DNA of 64,000 nt from the NCBI GenBank assembly GCA_963377175.1, contig CAUJNA010003774.1:339781-403780 (forward strand), read 5' to 3'. The stretch's first letter is position 1; each line of letters begins with the position of its first letter. A program made the translations under genes and the position numbers. The notes beneath the pieces are model-generated. The model did no database searches. It was given only the letters and a program-made list of their open reading frames with translations, and was not told where the DNA came from. This DNA is from Effrenium voratum. Lineage: Eukaryota > Sar > Dinophyceae > Suessiales > Symbiodiniaceae. Positions 1 through 10,889 of the stretch are shown here, one piece after another.

Positions 1-668
1 CAGGAAGCTTCTCTGCACATGCAGTCGCAAACTGAAACTCAACTAAAAAACTGAAATTTGGTTGCCTACTACGTACTTAGTTTCCAGATTTTGGAAGCCT
101 ACCTGCTCGCATCCCAGTTTTCTGATGAAGCATGCTTAGTTTGGGAGTAGCAACTGTGCCCTCGTGCAAAAACAGCGCCGCGCTGACAGCCCTCTCTTCG
201 AGCACATCAAATGCGCAAGTCAGTTCAAAACAAAAAGCAAAACAAAAAAAACGAACGTCTTGAGGCTCGCGCTGACCCCATGCCTGAGCGCCATGCTTAG
301 AATGCACCGAGTCAAGCTATTGGCATTCGATAAGAACTGCACCACTTCGTGAAAGGAAGCTGCTTCTCCACAAGGGTCTTCCTTGGAGAAGCCGACTCTC
401 TCCAGTCATGCAAGTGGCATGCGTCAATAGGGGGGACCCCCCCCAAACTGTACATCCAACATTGGTAGAACTGGTACATCCAGTAGCCCTGCCTGGCAAC
501 TCCCGGGACAACACCCCAAACTGTAGTTTCCCGCTGCTTTTCCTTAAGCACCCCGAAATTGCTACTGGTACATCTACACAACTTCCAGTAGCCTTGCCTG
601 GCAACCCACGCGACAAACACCCCCGCGACAACACCCGTCGATGGGTTTTCTCCGGGTCTCGTCATCAC

Positions 669-1712
669 CTGCTGGATGGAGGTGCACTCCTCGTGGGGCA
701 GCCTGCTGGAAATGATCTCCACCATGAGGCAGCCCAAGGCCCAAACGTCCACCTGACTTCGACCAAGGCCTTCGCACTGCACATGCTGCCGCCTTGGCTT
801 TGCGCCCTTGAAGCCCATGGCCAAAAAAATCCGTGTTAACAGTTTGTTCTTTAAGCCCATGGCAAACAAATCCGCGTTAACAGTTGTCTGTTTTTTTTGT
901 GGGGGGGCAGCTTCAGCAAGGTTACAACTGCAACTGTCGCAACCTTCTCCGTGATCTTCCCTCGCGAGTCGAAGAGCTCTGGAGCCATGTACCTGCACAG
1001 CTTGGGAATCATTTGAGTGTGAGTCAAAAATAGGTACCCAAAATGGGGCCCTGGCAAATGGAAACATGGACTAAAATCTGCGGTCCCCTGGTGGTTTGAT
1101 TTTGACCCATACCCGTTTTGTTCGATGGCTCATGGCCTTGGTGATCCGCCCTCGTTGTCTCTGCGGCCTCGGAGCCGCGAATTCTTCTTTCCATCTGGAG
1201 GGAAGCCTCCAAACTCGGTTGCTTTCTGCTCCCCTGCTAAAAGTTTAACTTTAGTGGTTCAAATGGAAAACCCATTTGTTGGCGAAAAGTTAAAGTCCTA
1301 ACATCCAGGCAAAATGCACCAAAGCAAAGATTCCCGGAGAGTTGTCTTTACTCGCAAGCAACTTGAGGTCTGACTTTCAGGCTGAGGACAGGGCTGATGT
1401 GGGTCTTCTCCATGGACTGACACATACATACACCCATGACAGCACAGCCCCAAACACGATTGACCAAGGCTTTCATTCACCCTGGTTTTCCTTCGTCGCG
1501 ATTTGCACCTGTTTGGGCAACCAGCCGGCAAATTCGATCTTGCCTGAGTCAGCCCAAAGTCGCAAAGCTTGGCATTGAGGTCGTCGTCCATGATGACCTC
1601 CCATCCGCCGCCAAGCAACGGTGCAAGCCTTTGGCACATCCAAGCTCGCCACATTCATGCTCTTCAGGTCGCGGTGAACAAAGGGCGGCGACTTGCTGTG
1701 AAGAAAGCTCAC
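669..1712 (-). CDS. TKL/Raf-like protein kinase, C-lobe exons
   Basis: Five exons read from high to low coordinate: 1653-1712 (FLHS..HRDLKSMN catalytic loop), 1544-1597 (VIMDDDLNAKLCDFGLTQ with the Mg-binding DFG), 1137-1213 (activation segment ending EGGSPR), 944-992 (YMAPELF) and 669-752 (VDVWALGCLMVEI). Reading phase is kept at each junction; the codon for R in SPRYMAPE is split AG|G. Donors are GT or GC and acceptors AG|G. The intron between the first two exons is only 55 nt. Essential kinase residues HRD, N, DFG and APE are present, so an active Ser/Thr or dual-specificity kinase is expected. No N-lobe was found nearby; the matching N-lobe exons are at 5.6-22.2 kb on the same strand. The C-terminal end below 669 was not resolved. 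Confidence 0.85.
1023..1106. mobile_element. MITE-like repeat with GTCAAAAT-type inverted ends, copy 1
   Basis: An 84-bp block starting GTCAAAAATAGGTACCC and ending GATTTTGAC, so its ends are inverted repeats. A second copy at 36620-36740 shares the internal text (GGTACCCAAAAT, AAATGGAAACATGG, TAAAATCTGCGGTCCCC). It makes up most of the 144-nt kinase intron 993-1136. No transposase is encoded. Confidence 0.6.
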
Positions 1713-2282
1713 CTGAGATAAGCCGTGGTCAGAACTTCAGAAAAGCTACGTACATCTCCCACTTGCCGCATCACCACCAAAACTGCACATTTGGGCGCAT
1801 CCCCCCCACGAGGTACAATGCTTCACGGCATTCTAGTCCTGGCTGTCTTGCGGCATTTTGTCTCGCGTATTGCAGCCCAACAAGAGCTGTTGCACAAAGG
1901 GGCAAGCATTTTGTCCAATCCATCGCAGAGAAAGCGCAGCCGAGCAGCACCTTCCGAGACCTAGAAAGCAAGGACAGTCGGTCATGCTCTTACAAGACAT
2001 GTTGGTGTCTGATGTGATTGATGTTGAAGCTTCGCTCTCTTTGGCCAACTCTCAAGATCAACCACCCCCTTCCTTTTTTTTTGCGCGGCTTTTCTGCCAA
2101 AGGGGTGGGGGTAGCACCTTTTGCTGTTTTTGCAAACGGGGCGGGGGGGTCCCGGTACCCGGGAGGGGGCCTTCTGGACCTTCTGGGCCAAAAGGCGTCT
2201 CCGGCCTGCGTGGCGATCTTGAAGCGCTTCTCCTGCTCCAGCTTCAGCCTGGGATCAATCTGCGTGCGCGGTTTGGACACTG

Positions 2283-2420
2283 CATCCCCCCTGCTGTAGG
2301 GGGGAGGGGGGTGGGGCCCCCAATTCCATTTATCTAGTCTTCCCAACAAAATGGAAAATCCAGAGATGGATTTCCAGGGTCACCCCCTCCCACAATTCCA
2401 TTGCTAAGGGGGTGGGGATG
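2283..2420. mobile_element. Dispersed G/C-run repeat with CATCCCC inverted ends, copy 1
   Basis: The block begins CATCCCCCCTGCTGTAGG and ends AAGGGGGTGGGGATG. It shares several segments (CAATTCCATTTAT, AGTCTTCCCA, ATGGATTTCC, GGTCACCCCC) with 50334-50480. The ends are inverted. It is non-coding and probably a MITE. Confidence 0.55.
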
Positions 2421-2734
2421 TCACTGCGGAGGGCTTGACGCTGTGGCTTCCGAGAAAATGACTTGTAAACCTGGCGTGGCTGGCGGGCAACAACGGCCCC
2501 GAAAGACTTTTCCAAGCCTTCCAAATAGCACTCCGCGTAAATGTGTTCACACTGCGGCTGGATATTCCCCAAGTCGTGTCATCACAGCAAAGCTCAGCTC
2601 GCACGCAAGGATTTCTACTCGACTGTCTGCGCCTGTTGCCAGCTGCTGCAAGTCAGCAGAACACGTACCGTACCGAATGGCACCAGGATTGTCCCTGCTT
2701 GTGCCTTGCAGTGAGTGCGGGTTGGCCCACGAAT

Positions 2735-5171
2735 TTAGCCAGCGCCTGGGCCGTAAAGGCCCAAGACCACAATGCCCAAAGCCAGAGTTGTAGCTCCTGA
2801 ACGATGCAATGCGGGCTATCCGAAAGGCAAGCCGGATATGGCTTTGCCAATGCAAGCAATCCAGTGAGCAACTAAGGACACACAGACTGAACCCCGCCCC
2901 CAAATTAACGACAGCAAGTGCTCAAACCATCTGCCGGCGCTCCTGACCAAAAGACTCCCACAGATGGTCCGACGATCTCTTTGAACGCATAGATGCCCCA
3001 AAGACCGCCGAAGAACAAGGCGCACTGCAGGATCGGATAGGCCACACCATACGGCAATGAGTAGGGTGGACTCTGCGCGATGACGGAGCAAACGTTGCCG
3101 GAGTTCCAGATCAAACCACTTGCCAAGCCGGCCAAAATCTGGTCGGTTTTAAGCCGTGGCCAAGACTGCTGCTTCTGGATTACCTTCCAGTACCTGAAGC
3201 AAAACATGACGTGTGCCCAGAGGTACCTGAAGCAAAACACAACGTGTGCCCAGAGGTGAGGTTGGGCAAACCTTTTCAATCTGCCATCCCCTCGCCTGGC
3301 ACGTGCGCCGTCCCAGCCGCAATACAGTTTTCAAACCAAGCACTTTGAGCCTGACACTTAGTGAGGGCCGCAGTGATATGGCTAACGGACGCTAAGAAAA
3401 CTAGTTCAAATATCCTTGTTTGAACCATGCGCTGTACTGCAGGCAAATTTCAAATGTACCTGTTTCAACTCTTCGCGAGGCTCGGGGGATTTTCGTACGT
3501 ATCCCATGTATATGAGCCATGTTGCGCAGTGGTCACTATGATGCCCGCCACCAATGCTCCAACGCCAAACGAGGGCACAGCTGCAAGACCAGCGATTTCT
3601 GGCGGGATGAATTTGAAGGGCACCTCAGGCAAGCAAGCAAAAACTTTTCCTTCGGATGATGCCCTGCAAAAGGATAGGTTCCGAGGCAAACAAGCCATTG
3701 ACAAACTGCCGCATTGCAGCGCTTTCAGGGTCGACTCTTTGGTGTGAACCTGGCATGCGCATTCTGCCATTGCAGAACATGTGCATGTCAGCCAACAGCT
3801 CTCCGCTGACAGCTGATCGGCAACCAAGCTGCCAGCACAGAGCCGCCGAACAAACCCACAGCCAAAGCTGACGTAATGCCAGCAGCACGGTCCTTACTGA
3901 ACTGAGAGTTCCAATTTAAGGAAAAAGGGCTGAAGCACTTGACACCATCTTAGGAAATAGAAATAGCTGAAACAGAATCAAACGAGCCAATGAGGCACAT
4001 GCCGCTGCTTCAACTCAGATGCTACCTGTAGAATAACCACAGCGACATATGCCACATATCATTTGGACACTCCTTTTATCGAACAGACGTGAGATGAAGG
4101 GACAACCGAACAAGCGGGGATCCGGAGGGAGCGGGGATATGGGGGGATTTTCCTTGGCGCCATTTCCCATATCAAACTTAGTCACGTATCCCTGGTTCCC
4201 CCTGTAACCCTGCTAGTTGGTTTCCCTGAGTGAAGAAGGGACCAACGAGCCAAGCTGCGCTCCCAGAGCCGGCCTCGGATGTCTCAGACTCGGAGCCGGC
4301 TCCAGTGAAGCGCTGGGCGATTGTGTCACAATTCACGATGATCAGGGCACCTGGCGCTTTGGCCGAACGAACCGTGTACCCCCCACCAGCTAGCATGGAA
4401 GTGCAGAGACTTCTTGGAAAGGGCCTTTTTTTGCACTTCCATGTTAGTTGGTGGGTAATGAGCTGTGACTTTGGGGTAAATGGCTGTCCTGGCTGGAAGT
4501 TGAAGGCACATGCGCCAACTTTCCAACACACTCACATGACTCCTTTTTCCCCCTCTCAGAACCTGTTTCAAGAACTTGCCTGCGATGAGCAGTGCCAAGG
4601 CTGCCAGTGTGGCAGGAAGGCTTCCCAGTGGCGCAGCCACCTCTGCAGGCCCAATGGCGCCCCATGCGAAGGACACCAAGATGGCCGAGCAGGACCAAAC
4701 CGCCTGCGCGGTGGCTAGGCCCGCACGAGGCATTGCCACGAAACTGAAAAGCCCCGCGAAGACAAAGAGGACGCCGCCGGTGGCACCAGCAGCGGTGAAA
4801 ACGAAGGGCAGGTTGAAAAGGAAGGGAATGAGCATTGAAGATAGAAACACACCCAGGCAGACGATGCCATTGAACAGTACTGGGTCCAATGGAGTCCCTT
4901 TCGGCAGCCGCTGGCAGGCTGGGAAGGATCCGTTGAAGAAGGATGACAGAGCCGCCAAGCCAAACGCTGCCACCTGGGATTCACCGACTGCCTGCAAGCG
5001 CTTTGATCGCTTGCTTGCAGTCTGCTGCAGCAGACACAAGCCCGTACCATCGCACAGAGACGGCCTGGGCCGCATACTTTGAGTAGGAGGCTGCGACTCA
5101 GGGATGGCGCCATGCGCCACTGATGCGAAAGTGGAAGATGCAAGACCTCGCAGGGCGAACTGCTCCCACAT
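2735..5171 (-). CDS. TMEM144-like multi-pass transporter (drug/metabolite transporter superfamily)
   Basis: Exon 4563-5171 opens with an ATG at 5171 and encodes several hydrophobic helices (FNGIVCLGVFLSSML, GGVLFVFAGLFSFVAM, AVWSCSAILVSFAWG). Later exons begin near 3893 (AGITSALAVGLFGGSVLAAW), 3623 (VPFKFIPPEIAGLAAVPSFG) and about 3170 (AGLASGLIWNSGN.. GVAYPILQCALFFGGLWGIY, FKEIVG). The last exon, 2735-2796, ends in a helix (LALGIVVLGLYGPGAG) and TAA. The order and the LWG..FKEI motif fit the TMEM144/DUF1632 group of putative sugar or metabolite carriers; the substrate is unknown. The last intron uses a GA donor at 2943 and joins in phase as FWSGATTL. Boundaries at 3.2-3.9 kb are approximate. 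The gene lies between the two halves of the kinase, on the same strand. Confidence 0.72.
3190..3256. repeat. 33-bp tandem duplication
   Basis: Two adjacent 33-bp copies of GTACCTGAAGCAAAACA..GTGTGCCCAGAG differ at a few positions. They lie just upstream (minus-strand sense) of the transporter exon near 3170, probably in the intron. Confidence 0.8.
4382..4455. mobile_element. Short hairpin MITE, copy 1
   Basis: The left arm CCCACCAGCTAGCATGGAAG and the right arm CTTCCATGTTAGTTGGTGGG are near-perfect inverted repeats around a short loop. A related copy with the same arms is at 60722-60819. It sits in the first intron of the TMEM144-like gene. Confidence 0.65.
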
Positions 5172-5566
5172 CAGTTGAAGTCCAGTATTTAATTCACTAG
5201 TGCTGCGACAATGAGACCCTTTAGAGTGGCGTCAACATGTTGCAATGGATTTTGAAGGGCGTGGGCTCACAGTTTGAGCCTGTCAGAGATGCAAAGGCCA
5301 AGGCAAGCCGTTTAGCCTTGCGCGCTTCCATTGGGCGCCGGATGGAGTGCTGAGCAGGCGCACATGACCCCAACATGTTTGAGCTTCAAAGTCTGCGCAT
5401 GCGTAGCTGAATGCGCTCGTCACCGACTTGAGGTCAATAGCCCGACCCCCCGCGGCACCAAGGAACACGTTGACAAGTGCTCGAGGAATTGCTGGCTCAT
5501 GCTACCAACAGCATGCCAAAGCAAGCGATCAAGTTGTTGTCGGGCGAACTGCATCTCAGGACAGCA

Positions 5567-5712
5567 CTTGCGCTGATGTAATGCGTCATAGAGTGACCTG
5601 AGTGTGTCAAGTTCGCATGTTTCTGGGTCTTCCCTGCGGTCGGGTTCAACACTTTTCACGTGACGCTTCAAAGCATCCGTGGCCGGCACCCGTTGGGCAT
5701 GAACTCTGTGAC
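5567..5712 (-). CDS. TKL kinase hinge microexons (VTEFMPNG / SLYDALHQRK)
   Basis: Exon 5690-5712 is only 23 nt (VTEFMPN plus two bases), with acceptor AAG|G and a GT donor. Exon 5567-5597 starts G|TCACTC. Splicing the two gives VTEFMPNGSLYDALHQRK, the typical hinge and alpha-D segment of TKL kinases (compare EYMPNGSLYDLLH). The glycine codon is split GG|G, which supports the join. These exons continue the N-lobe at 21.2-22.2 kb, and the C-lobe at 0.67-1.71 kb would follow. The 3' end of the second exon is uncertain. The transposon boundary at 5764 lies 51 bp upstream of the 23-nt exon. Confidence 0.72.
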
Positions 5713-5765
5713 CTTGGCAACCCCCCCAACACTGCCCCGAGTGGCATCGCCTAGGGCACAGCCTA

Positions 5766-5790
5766 ATGTTGACCTATGATTAATAAATAG
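5766..5790 (+). repeat. Left terminal inverted repeat
   Basis: The TIR starts ATGTTGACCTATGATTAATA, preceded by TA. It is followed by a G4C13 run (5791-5807), after which similarity to the right end resumes as GACCATAAATAA (5813-5824). The homopolymer therefore appears inserted into a longer TIR of roughly 40 bp. Confidence 0.88.
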
Positions 5791-6029
5791 GGGGCCCCCC
5801 CCCCCCCTGAATGACCATAAATAAAGATTAGGGGAGAATTTTCAGGGTCGGGCCTTGTTTAAAGGAGTTTAGTATTGGGCTCAGTTTTTTGGTTTTCGAA
5901 TACTACTTTAGAATTGGGCCAATTCAAAAGTAGTATTGGGCATGTTGTTTTTTCTTATTTTGCTTTGGGGGAATACTAGTTTAGAATTGGGCCAATTCTA
6001 AAGTAGTATTGAGCCAAGAACTTTTGCAT

Positions 6030-6640
6030 GCATTTCATGAGGGTTTGCGTGGGCAGGCATGTATTCCAGGAGGGATTGAGAAGGACATTCATGAGGGGCT
6101 GGCATGCATTTCAGGAGGGATTGCGAAGGACATTCATGAGGGTTTGCATGGGCTGGCATGTATTCCAAGAGGGATTGAGAAGGACATTCATGAGGGTTTG
6201 CGTGGGCAGGCATGCATTCTAGGAGGGATTGAGAAGGACATTCATGAGGGGTTGCATGGGCAGACATGTATTCCAAGAGGGATTGAGAAGGACATTCATG
6301 AGGGTTTGCATGGGCAGGCATGTATTCCAAGAGGGATTGAGAAGGAAATTCATGAGGGTTTGCATGGGCTGGCATGCATTCTAGGAGGGATTGAGAAGGA
6401 CATTCATGAGGGTTTGAGGCATGTATTCCAAGAGGGATTGAGAAGGACATTCATGAGGGTTTGCAGGGGCTGGATGTATTCCAAGAGGGATTGAGAAGGA
6501 CATTCATGAGGGTTTGCATGGGCAGGCATGCATTCTAGGAGGGATTGAGAAGGACATTCATGAGGGTTTGCATGGGCAGGCATGTATTCCAAGAGGGATT
6601 GAGAAGGACATTCATGAGGGTTTGCATGGATTCAGCATGA
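6030..6640 (+). repeat. 54-bp tandem repeat array, about 12 copies
   Basis: The unit contains CATGAGGGTTTGCATGGGCA, GGCATGTATTCCAAGAGGGA and TTGAGAAGGACATT, 54 bp in total. Since 54 is a multiple of three, each reading frame repeats every 18 codons and both strands stay open (plus-strand unit GLHGQACIPRGIEKDIHE). One or two copies are shortened. Translation is unproven; the openness may be a by-product of the repeat. Confidence 0.85.
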
Positions 6641-6718
6641 CATTCACAAGGGGAGGCATGGGTTTGCAGGCATTTCAGCAAGGGTTCAGTGAGCATTAGC
6701 TCGGCCAGCATTGCAGCC

Positions 6719-7312
6719 ATGTCATCAGTGAGTGAGAATTCATGGCATGAACTTCATGAGTCAGATTTAGATTCAGGGCATGATGCAGATACAGAGCAGG
6801 CTGGGCAGGAGGAGGCTGGATCAGAGCTGGGGGCTGCAGAGCAGGAGGATGAGAATGCAGCAGTTGATGAGGGTGCATCAGTCCAGCGTTATTGGGCCAA
6901 CCAGTACACTGCATTAGTGGGCATGACAAGGAGAATCAGGCATCATGTTGAAGTGCTTAATCTGATTTATCAGTATTTGGGCATTGATGTTGCAGACACA
7001 TACTGGTGCCTGCATTATGCAGGCAGTGTGTATCAGTTTGTCCAGCTGGAGAACCCTGCATATTCAGATGCATGGTGCATCTGGGGCTGGGTGATTGAGT
7101 ATGCAGCAAAAGGCAGCTACTATTTTGCGGGTGATGAGATCAAGGAGCTTGAATGTCATGTTGGAGATGTGCCATCAGAACTTGCATCATCAGGCTCAGC
7201 ACCAGCAGGATCAGACTCAGCACCATCAGGCTCAGGATTAAATTCAGATGCATCAACCACAACATCCTGTACAGTCCCTCAGCATCCTCATGAGATCAGG
7301 TTTGTAGATTAG
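6719..7312 (+). CDS. Hypothetical acidic transposon-encoded protein
   Basis: The ATG at 6719 opens a 197-residue frame. The first 50 residues are acidic and rich in Glu, Asp, Ser and Gly. The middle (about residues 60-150) looks folded and aromatic (RYWANQYTALVGM, LIYQYLGIDVADTYWCL, WCIWGWVIEYAAKGSYYF). The tail is Ser/Ala/Pro-rich. I recognise no family. Codon use matches the rest of the element (GCA, TCA, AGG), so it is probably an element gene or captured cargo. It lies between the 54-bp array and a 12-bp microsatellite. Confidence 0.5.
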   Translation: MSSVSENSWHELHESDLDSGHDADTEQAGQEEAGSELGAAEQEDENAAVDEGASVQRYWANQYTALVGMTRRIRHHVEVLNLIYQYLGIDVADTYWCLHYAGSVYQFVQLENPAYSDAWCIWGWVIEYAAKGSYYFAGDEIKELECHVGDVPSELASSGSAPAGSDSAPSGSGLNSDASTTTSCTVPQHPHEIRFVD

Positions 7313-7357
7313 TTAGGCTCAGTGCAATGGACATGGCAAGTGTATGACAGAAAAAGG

Positions 7358-7467
7358 GTTATGGTGGTGTGTGGTGGGTGGTGTGTGGTGGGTGGTGTGT
7401 GGTGGGTGGTGTGTGGTGGGTGGTGTGTGGTGGGTGGTGTGTGGTGGGTGGTGGTGGGTTGGTGGTG
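7358..7467 (+). repeat. GTGTGGTGGGTG microsatellite
   Basis: About nine near-perfect copies of a 12-bp TG/GGT unit. The array is open in all three plus frames only because of its composition. Confidence 0.9.
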
Positions 7468-7682
7468 CCAGCACCATTCCCTTTCAGCCCTGGCCAAGCC
7501 CTGCTAGGATCAGATCTTCATCAGGTGCTGCATCCAAAGAAGGATGATGAGGCAAAGAAGCCAATTGGAGAAGGGAAGGATGAGGAAAAGAAAGATGAGT
7601 AAGCAATGAGTAGCTGCAACCCAGTGTTCTTAGCAGTTGGCATCAGGATTGAGTTGGAAAACATGAAGGTGCATGCGCTGTC

Positions 7683-7937
7683 ATGAGTGGCATGGGGGCA
7701 GTGAGCATGGATTCACTTGGCATCATGTGCATCCAGCATGTGCATGAGCCATTCAATCATCAGCAGCCTTTTGCACCATCAGAGCTTGGAATCAGTTTGT
7801 ATTTGGAGCCCATTAGCATGGCCATGAGCATGAAGAAGGTGATGGCATGCCTGGTTGCCATCATTGCAGTGGTATTTGGCATCATCAGTAGCTTGAATCA
7901 ATTCATGGGGGACAAATTGACAATTGCTCATCACTGA
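7683..7937 (+). CDS. Small hypothetical protein with one membrane segment
   Basis: An 84-residue frame with a hydrophobic stretch near residues 58-74 (MACLVAIIAVVFGIISS). Codon choice matches the element. Nearby, at 7485-7602, a Lys/Glu-rich tail (KKDDEAKKPIGEGKDEEKKD) ends in another frame. No family is recognised. It may be one exon of a larger gene. Confidence 0.3.
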   Translation: MSGMGAVSMDSLGIMCIQHVHEPFNHQQPFAPSELGISLYLEPISMAMSMKKVMACLVAIIAVVFGIISSLNQFMGDKLTIAHH

Positions 7938-8393
7938 CAATTGTTAACTATCATGACTGAGGCCAGGGGATTGACATGGAGCACCATCAGTTGATCAATC
8001 AGGGAGTGCCTTGGCCACATGGGGCATGGCAATGCAGGGAAATTAGCATGGGTGGAGGGTGCACACAAATCAGGTGATGTACTGCTTCATGCTGTATGCA
8101 TTGTGGAAGATGCATCAGTTTGTGGATCATGCAACTTGGAGTCATTAATTAGTTAAGTATGCAAATGTATTTGTTTTGCAATGGCATGCAGGTAGTCACA
8201 TGAACATTGATGAACATTGTTCACTGCTCAGGCATGCAACATCAGCAACTCAGCCTGGACATGTGCAAGGAAAGCAGGGTTCATGGAGAAGCGTGCCTGT
8301 GTCAGCAATCAGATTCATGATTCATGGCATGGAGTTTGCTTGAACCAGGTGTATAGTGTGTGAATGCTTTAAATTCTTGATGAACTTCAGGCA

Positions 8394-9964
8394 TGGACAT
8401 CGCCTATGGAGGCTTCCATGATTTGCAAAGGCATGTGGCACAGGTGCTCAGAGAGCCTCTTGGCTGATGCAAGATAATTACATGAAGCATGATGATGAGC
8501 ACATGAGGTGATAAGGAACTAGTTAGTCAGATGTCATCAGCTGTTACTCAGTTAATTACTGGGCTCAGGTATGATGATCAGATGGGGGATTCTGCCATAT
8601 TGCTGGGCATGATCCAGGGATTGCGCCCTACATTTGCACCAGGGATGAGCAGAACCTTGCCAGCATTAGTTTCATTAGGCAATGCTAATTATCAGCAGGC
8701 AATGCAGCAGGGCAACCATTGCAACCAGCATGGCAACACATGATTGGCTTTATTCATTCCAGCCAAGGGGATTACTATGAGGCAGAATGGGATTTGGCAA
8801 TTCGTGCAGCATTGCTGGATGCAAAGCTGCAGGCCCAGCAGCTTTGAGTAACTAATGAAATGACAGTTCATGAAGCAAAATTCTAATTAAGTTGCATGAT
8901 GATTGGACTTGTTGTTTTCAACTAAGGTATCAGCAGCTGATTCGCAAGGTATGTGGGATGAAGGACTATGTGGCACATGATAAAGAGCAGTTCATCAGGA
9001 AGAATGCCAACAGGAAGGAATGGCAACAGGAGCAATTCCATCCAGAGCATTGGATTAATTAGTAAACAAATGATTACATGAGTGCTTGAAACTAGCAAGT
9101 GTTTGAGATGTGCTGAGGATCAGGATGCTGCTTCCATCATGGGCATGTGCCCCCCATGGAGCAAGCTCATCAAGGCATACCAGGCCATTGATGCCAGGAT
9201 GCAGCAGCTGGTGTGCCTTGGAAGTTTCAATCCAGAATCAGCAATCAAAGAACTGTTAGCTTGTGAGTGCATGATGTGATATCCAAGTGCATCATTGATT
9301 AAGGAAGCTCTATGAGCACTACAATCAGCAAATGGATCAGTGGGAAATGGACATTCCATTGCAGCCCATGTGGTCATTCCAAAGGGAGATGACCAAGATC
9401 GACAAGATGTGCCTCAGCAAGCAAGCATTTGATGAGTTTGATGAATTATCAATCAACAGACCCAGCAAGCAATCAGCAGGATACATAGTTAACAAACATC
9501 AGCTCTTGACCATCAGCAAGCAACATACATGTGAATAGTGTGCAAATGAGGATCCAGGAAAGCGAGGATAAGAAAGGGAGCCTTGGAGAATTAGTTGAGT
9601 CAAGGTAGAAGTCATCAGCATCAATGTGCATGCACACTTTGGACTTAAGGCAGAAATGCATCAAGGGCATGTTCTAAGCCTGATGCAGCCAGGAAGATGT
9701 GACTTGACAGCACATGATGAATGCAAGTGCAATGGAAGGGGACATTGGTTACTTGTTTGGGTGTGCAATGCAAGGCGCCATTCATCAGCTGGTATGGCAC
9801 AAGCGGGTAAGGCGCAGTGCCTTGCAAGCAATAGATGGGCAGTTGCATGGCCATCAGCAAGCATGCAGTTAATCAAGGGCAGTGGCAGCACAACTAGCCT
9901 ACAATCCAAGGTGCTGGACCAGCTGCTGATGGCCTGGCATGAGGTTTTTGATCAGAGGCTATGA
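8394..9964 (+). pseudogene. Broken or spliced coding segments inside the transposon
   Basis: Coding-like segments in the element's codon style are separated by stops and frame changes: 8531-8743 (ITGLRYDDQMGDSAILLGM), 8760-8847 (YYEAEWDLAIRAALLDAKLQ), 8930-9060, 9082-9279 (SKLIKAYQAIDARMQQL), 9332-9538 and 9626-9964. Some gaps have intron-like ends, for example before the segment at about 8927. They could be exons of one gene or decayed ORFs. No domain is recognised. The stretch 7940-8393 holds no convincing ORF. Confidence 0.35.
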
Positions 9965-10115
9965 GCCCTGGAGCAAAAAGGATGCAAGGCATCATGAGTG
10001 ATTCAGGGCATCATGTTTGGCACTCAAGGCATCATGAGTGGAAATCAAGGCAATCAGGCAGTCAAGGGTTCATGGTCATGAGGGACATCAAGAGCCAATG
10101 ACACCATGCATGTTG

Positions 10116-10263
10116 GGCTGCTCAAACTGCAATGCAGTTGCACACCATATTCAAGTTCAGCTATTGCATTAGGAGCAGCAGCATGATTAGGCTGCTCAAG
10201 CTGCAATGCAGTTTCACACCATATTCAAGTTCAGCTAATGCATTAGGAGCAGCAGCATGATTA
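10116..10263 (+). repeat. 74-bp direct duplication
   Basis: Two adjacent copies of GGCTGCTCAA..CTGCAATGCAG..GCAGCAGCATGATTA, 74 bp apart with few differences. Confidence 0.85.
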
Positions 10264-10447
10264 GTTACTAAACCATTGCTCAGGAATCCAAACCAAAAGG
10301 CAGGCAACTTATTAGGAGACATAGAGCATTTTAGCATGGGTGGCCATGAAGAAGAGCATGGGCAAGGATGATGAGGACCGGGCACAGGGAGGGGAGAAGG
10401 GATGGGAAGCTGAGATGATGCATGGTTGATTGATTCATTAATTATGC

Positions 10448-10684
10448 ATGGTAGCCATTGACACCCAAGCTCAAATCAACTTAGAAGCCATGATCGAGGG
10501 CAATGAGCCATACTGGGAGCTCAAGAAGCCATATTCAGCATGGATCCAGTGTGCTACATCAGAATGTCATGGGTGGACTTGGGCGAGGAAGTGGCATCAA
10601 AGAAACCCATACTGCTGGGTATGCAGGAAGCCTTGGATTGAGAGCTGGATACAGATTGGATTCCAAGTGTGGGAATTCAATTGA
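10448..10684 (+). CDS. Small protein with a zinc-ribbon-like CxxxxC...CxxC motif
   Basis: A 78-residue frame. Residues 30-66 contain WIQCATSECHGWTWARKW followed by NPYCWVCRKPW, giving a C-x4-C...C-x2-C pattern with tryptophans as in small zinc ribbons or RanBP2-type fingers that bind nucleic acid or protein. The frame ends just before the complex tandem array; the segment at 10780-10890 resembles one array unit (QQDEAWI..LDDHE). It could be a separate small gene or an exon of the transposon's upstream gene. Confidence 0.4.
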   Translation: MVAIDTQAQINLEAMIEGNEPYWELKKPYSAWIQCATSECHGWTWARKWHQRNPYCWVCRKPWIESWIQIGFQVWEFN

Positions 10685-10889
10685 TCAGATCCATAATGGA
10701 TGCAAAAAATGGTCTGCAAAAGAGGGGCAGCATTGCTTGCATGAGCTGTGATTGCATGAAGGAAATTTGGCATGATTCCTTGCCTGTGCAGGAAGATGAG
10801 GCTGCAACCATCAGCCAGCAGGATGAGGCCTGGATTGAAGGGATCGAGGGTATTGATACAAAAGAAAGGAAACTGGATGACCATGAATA

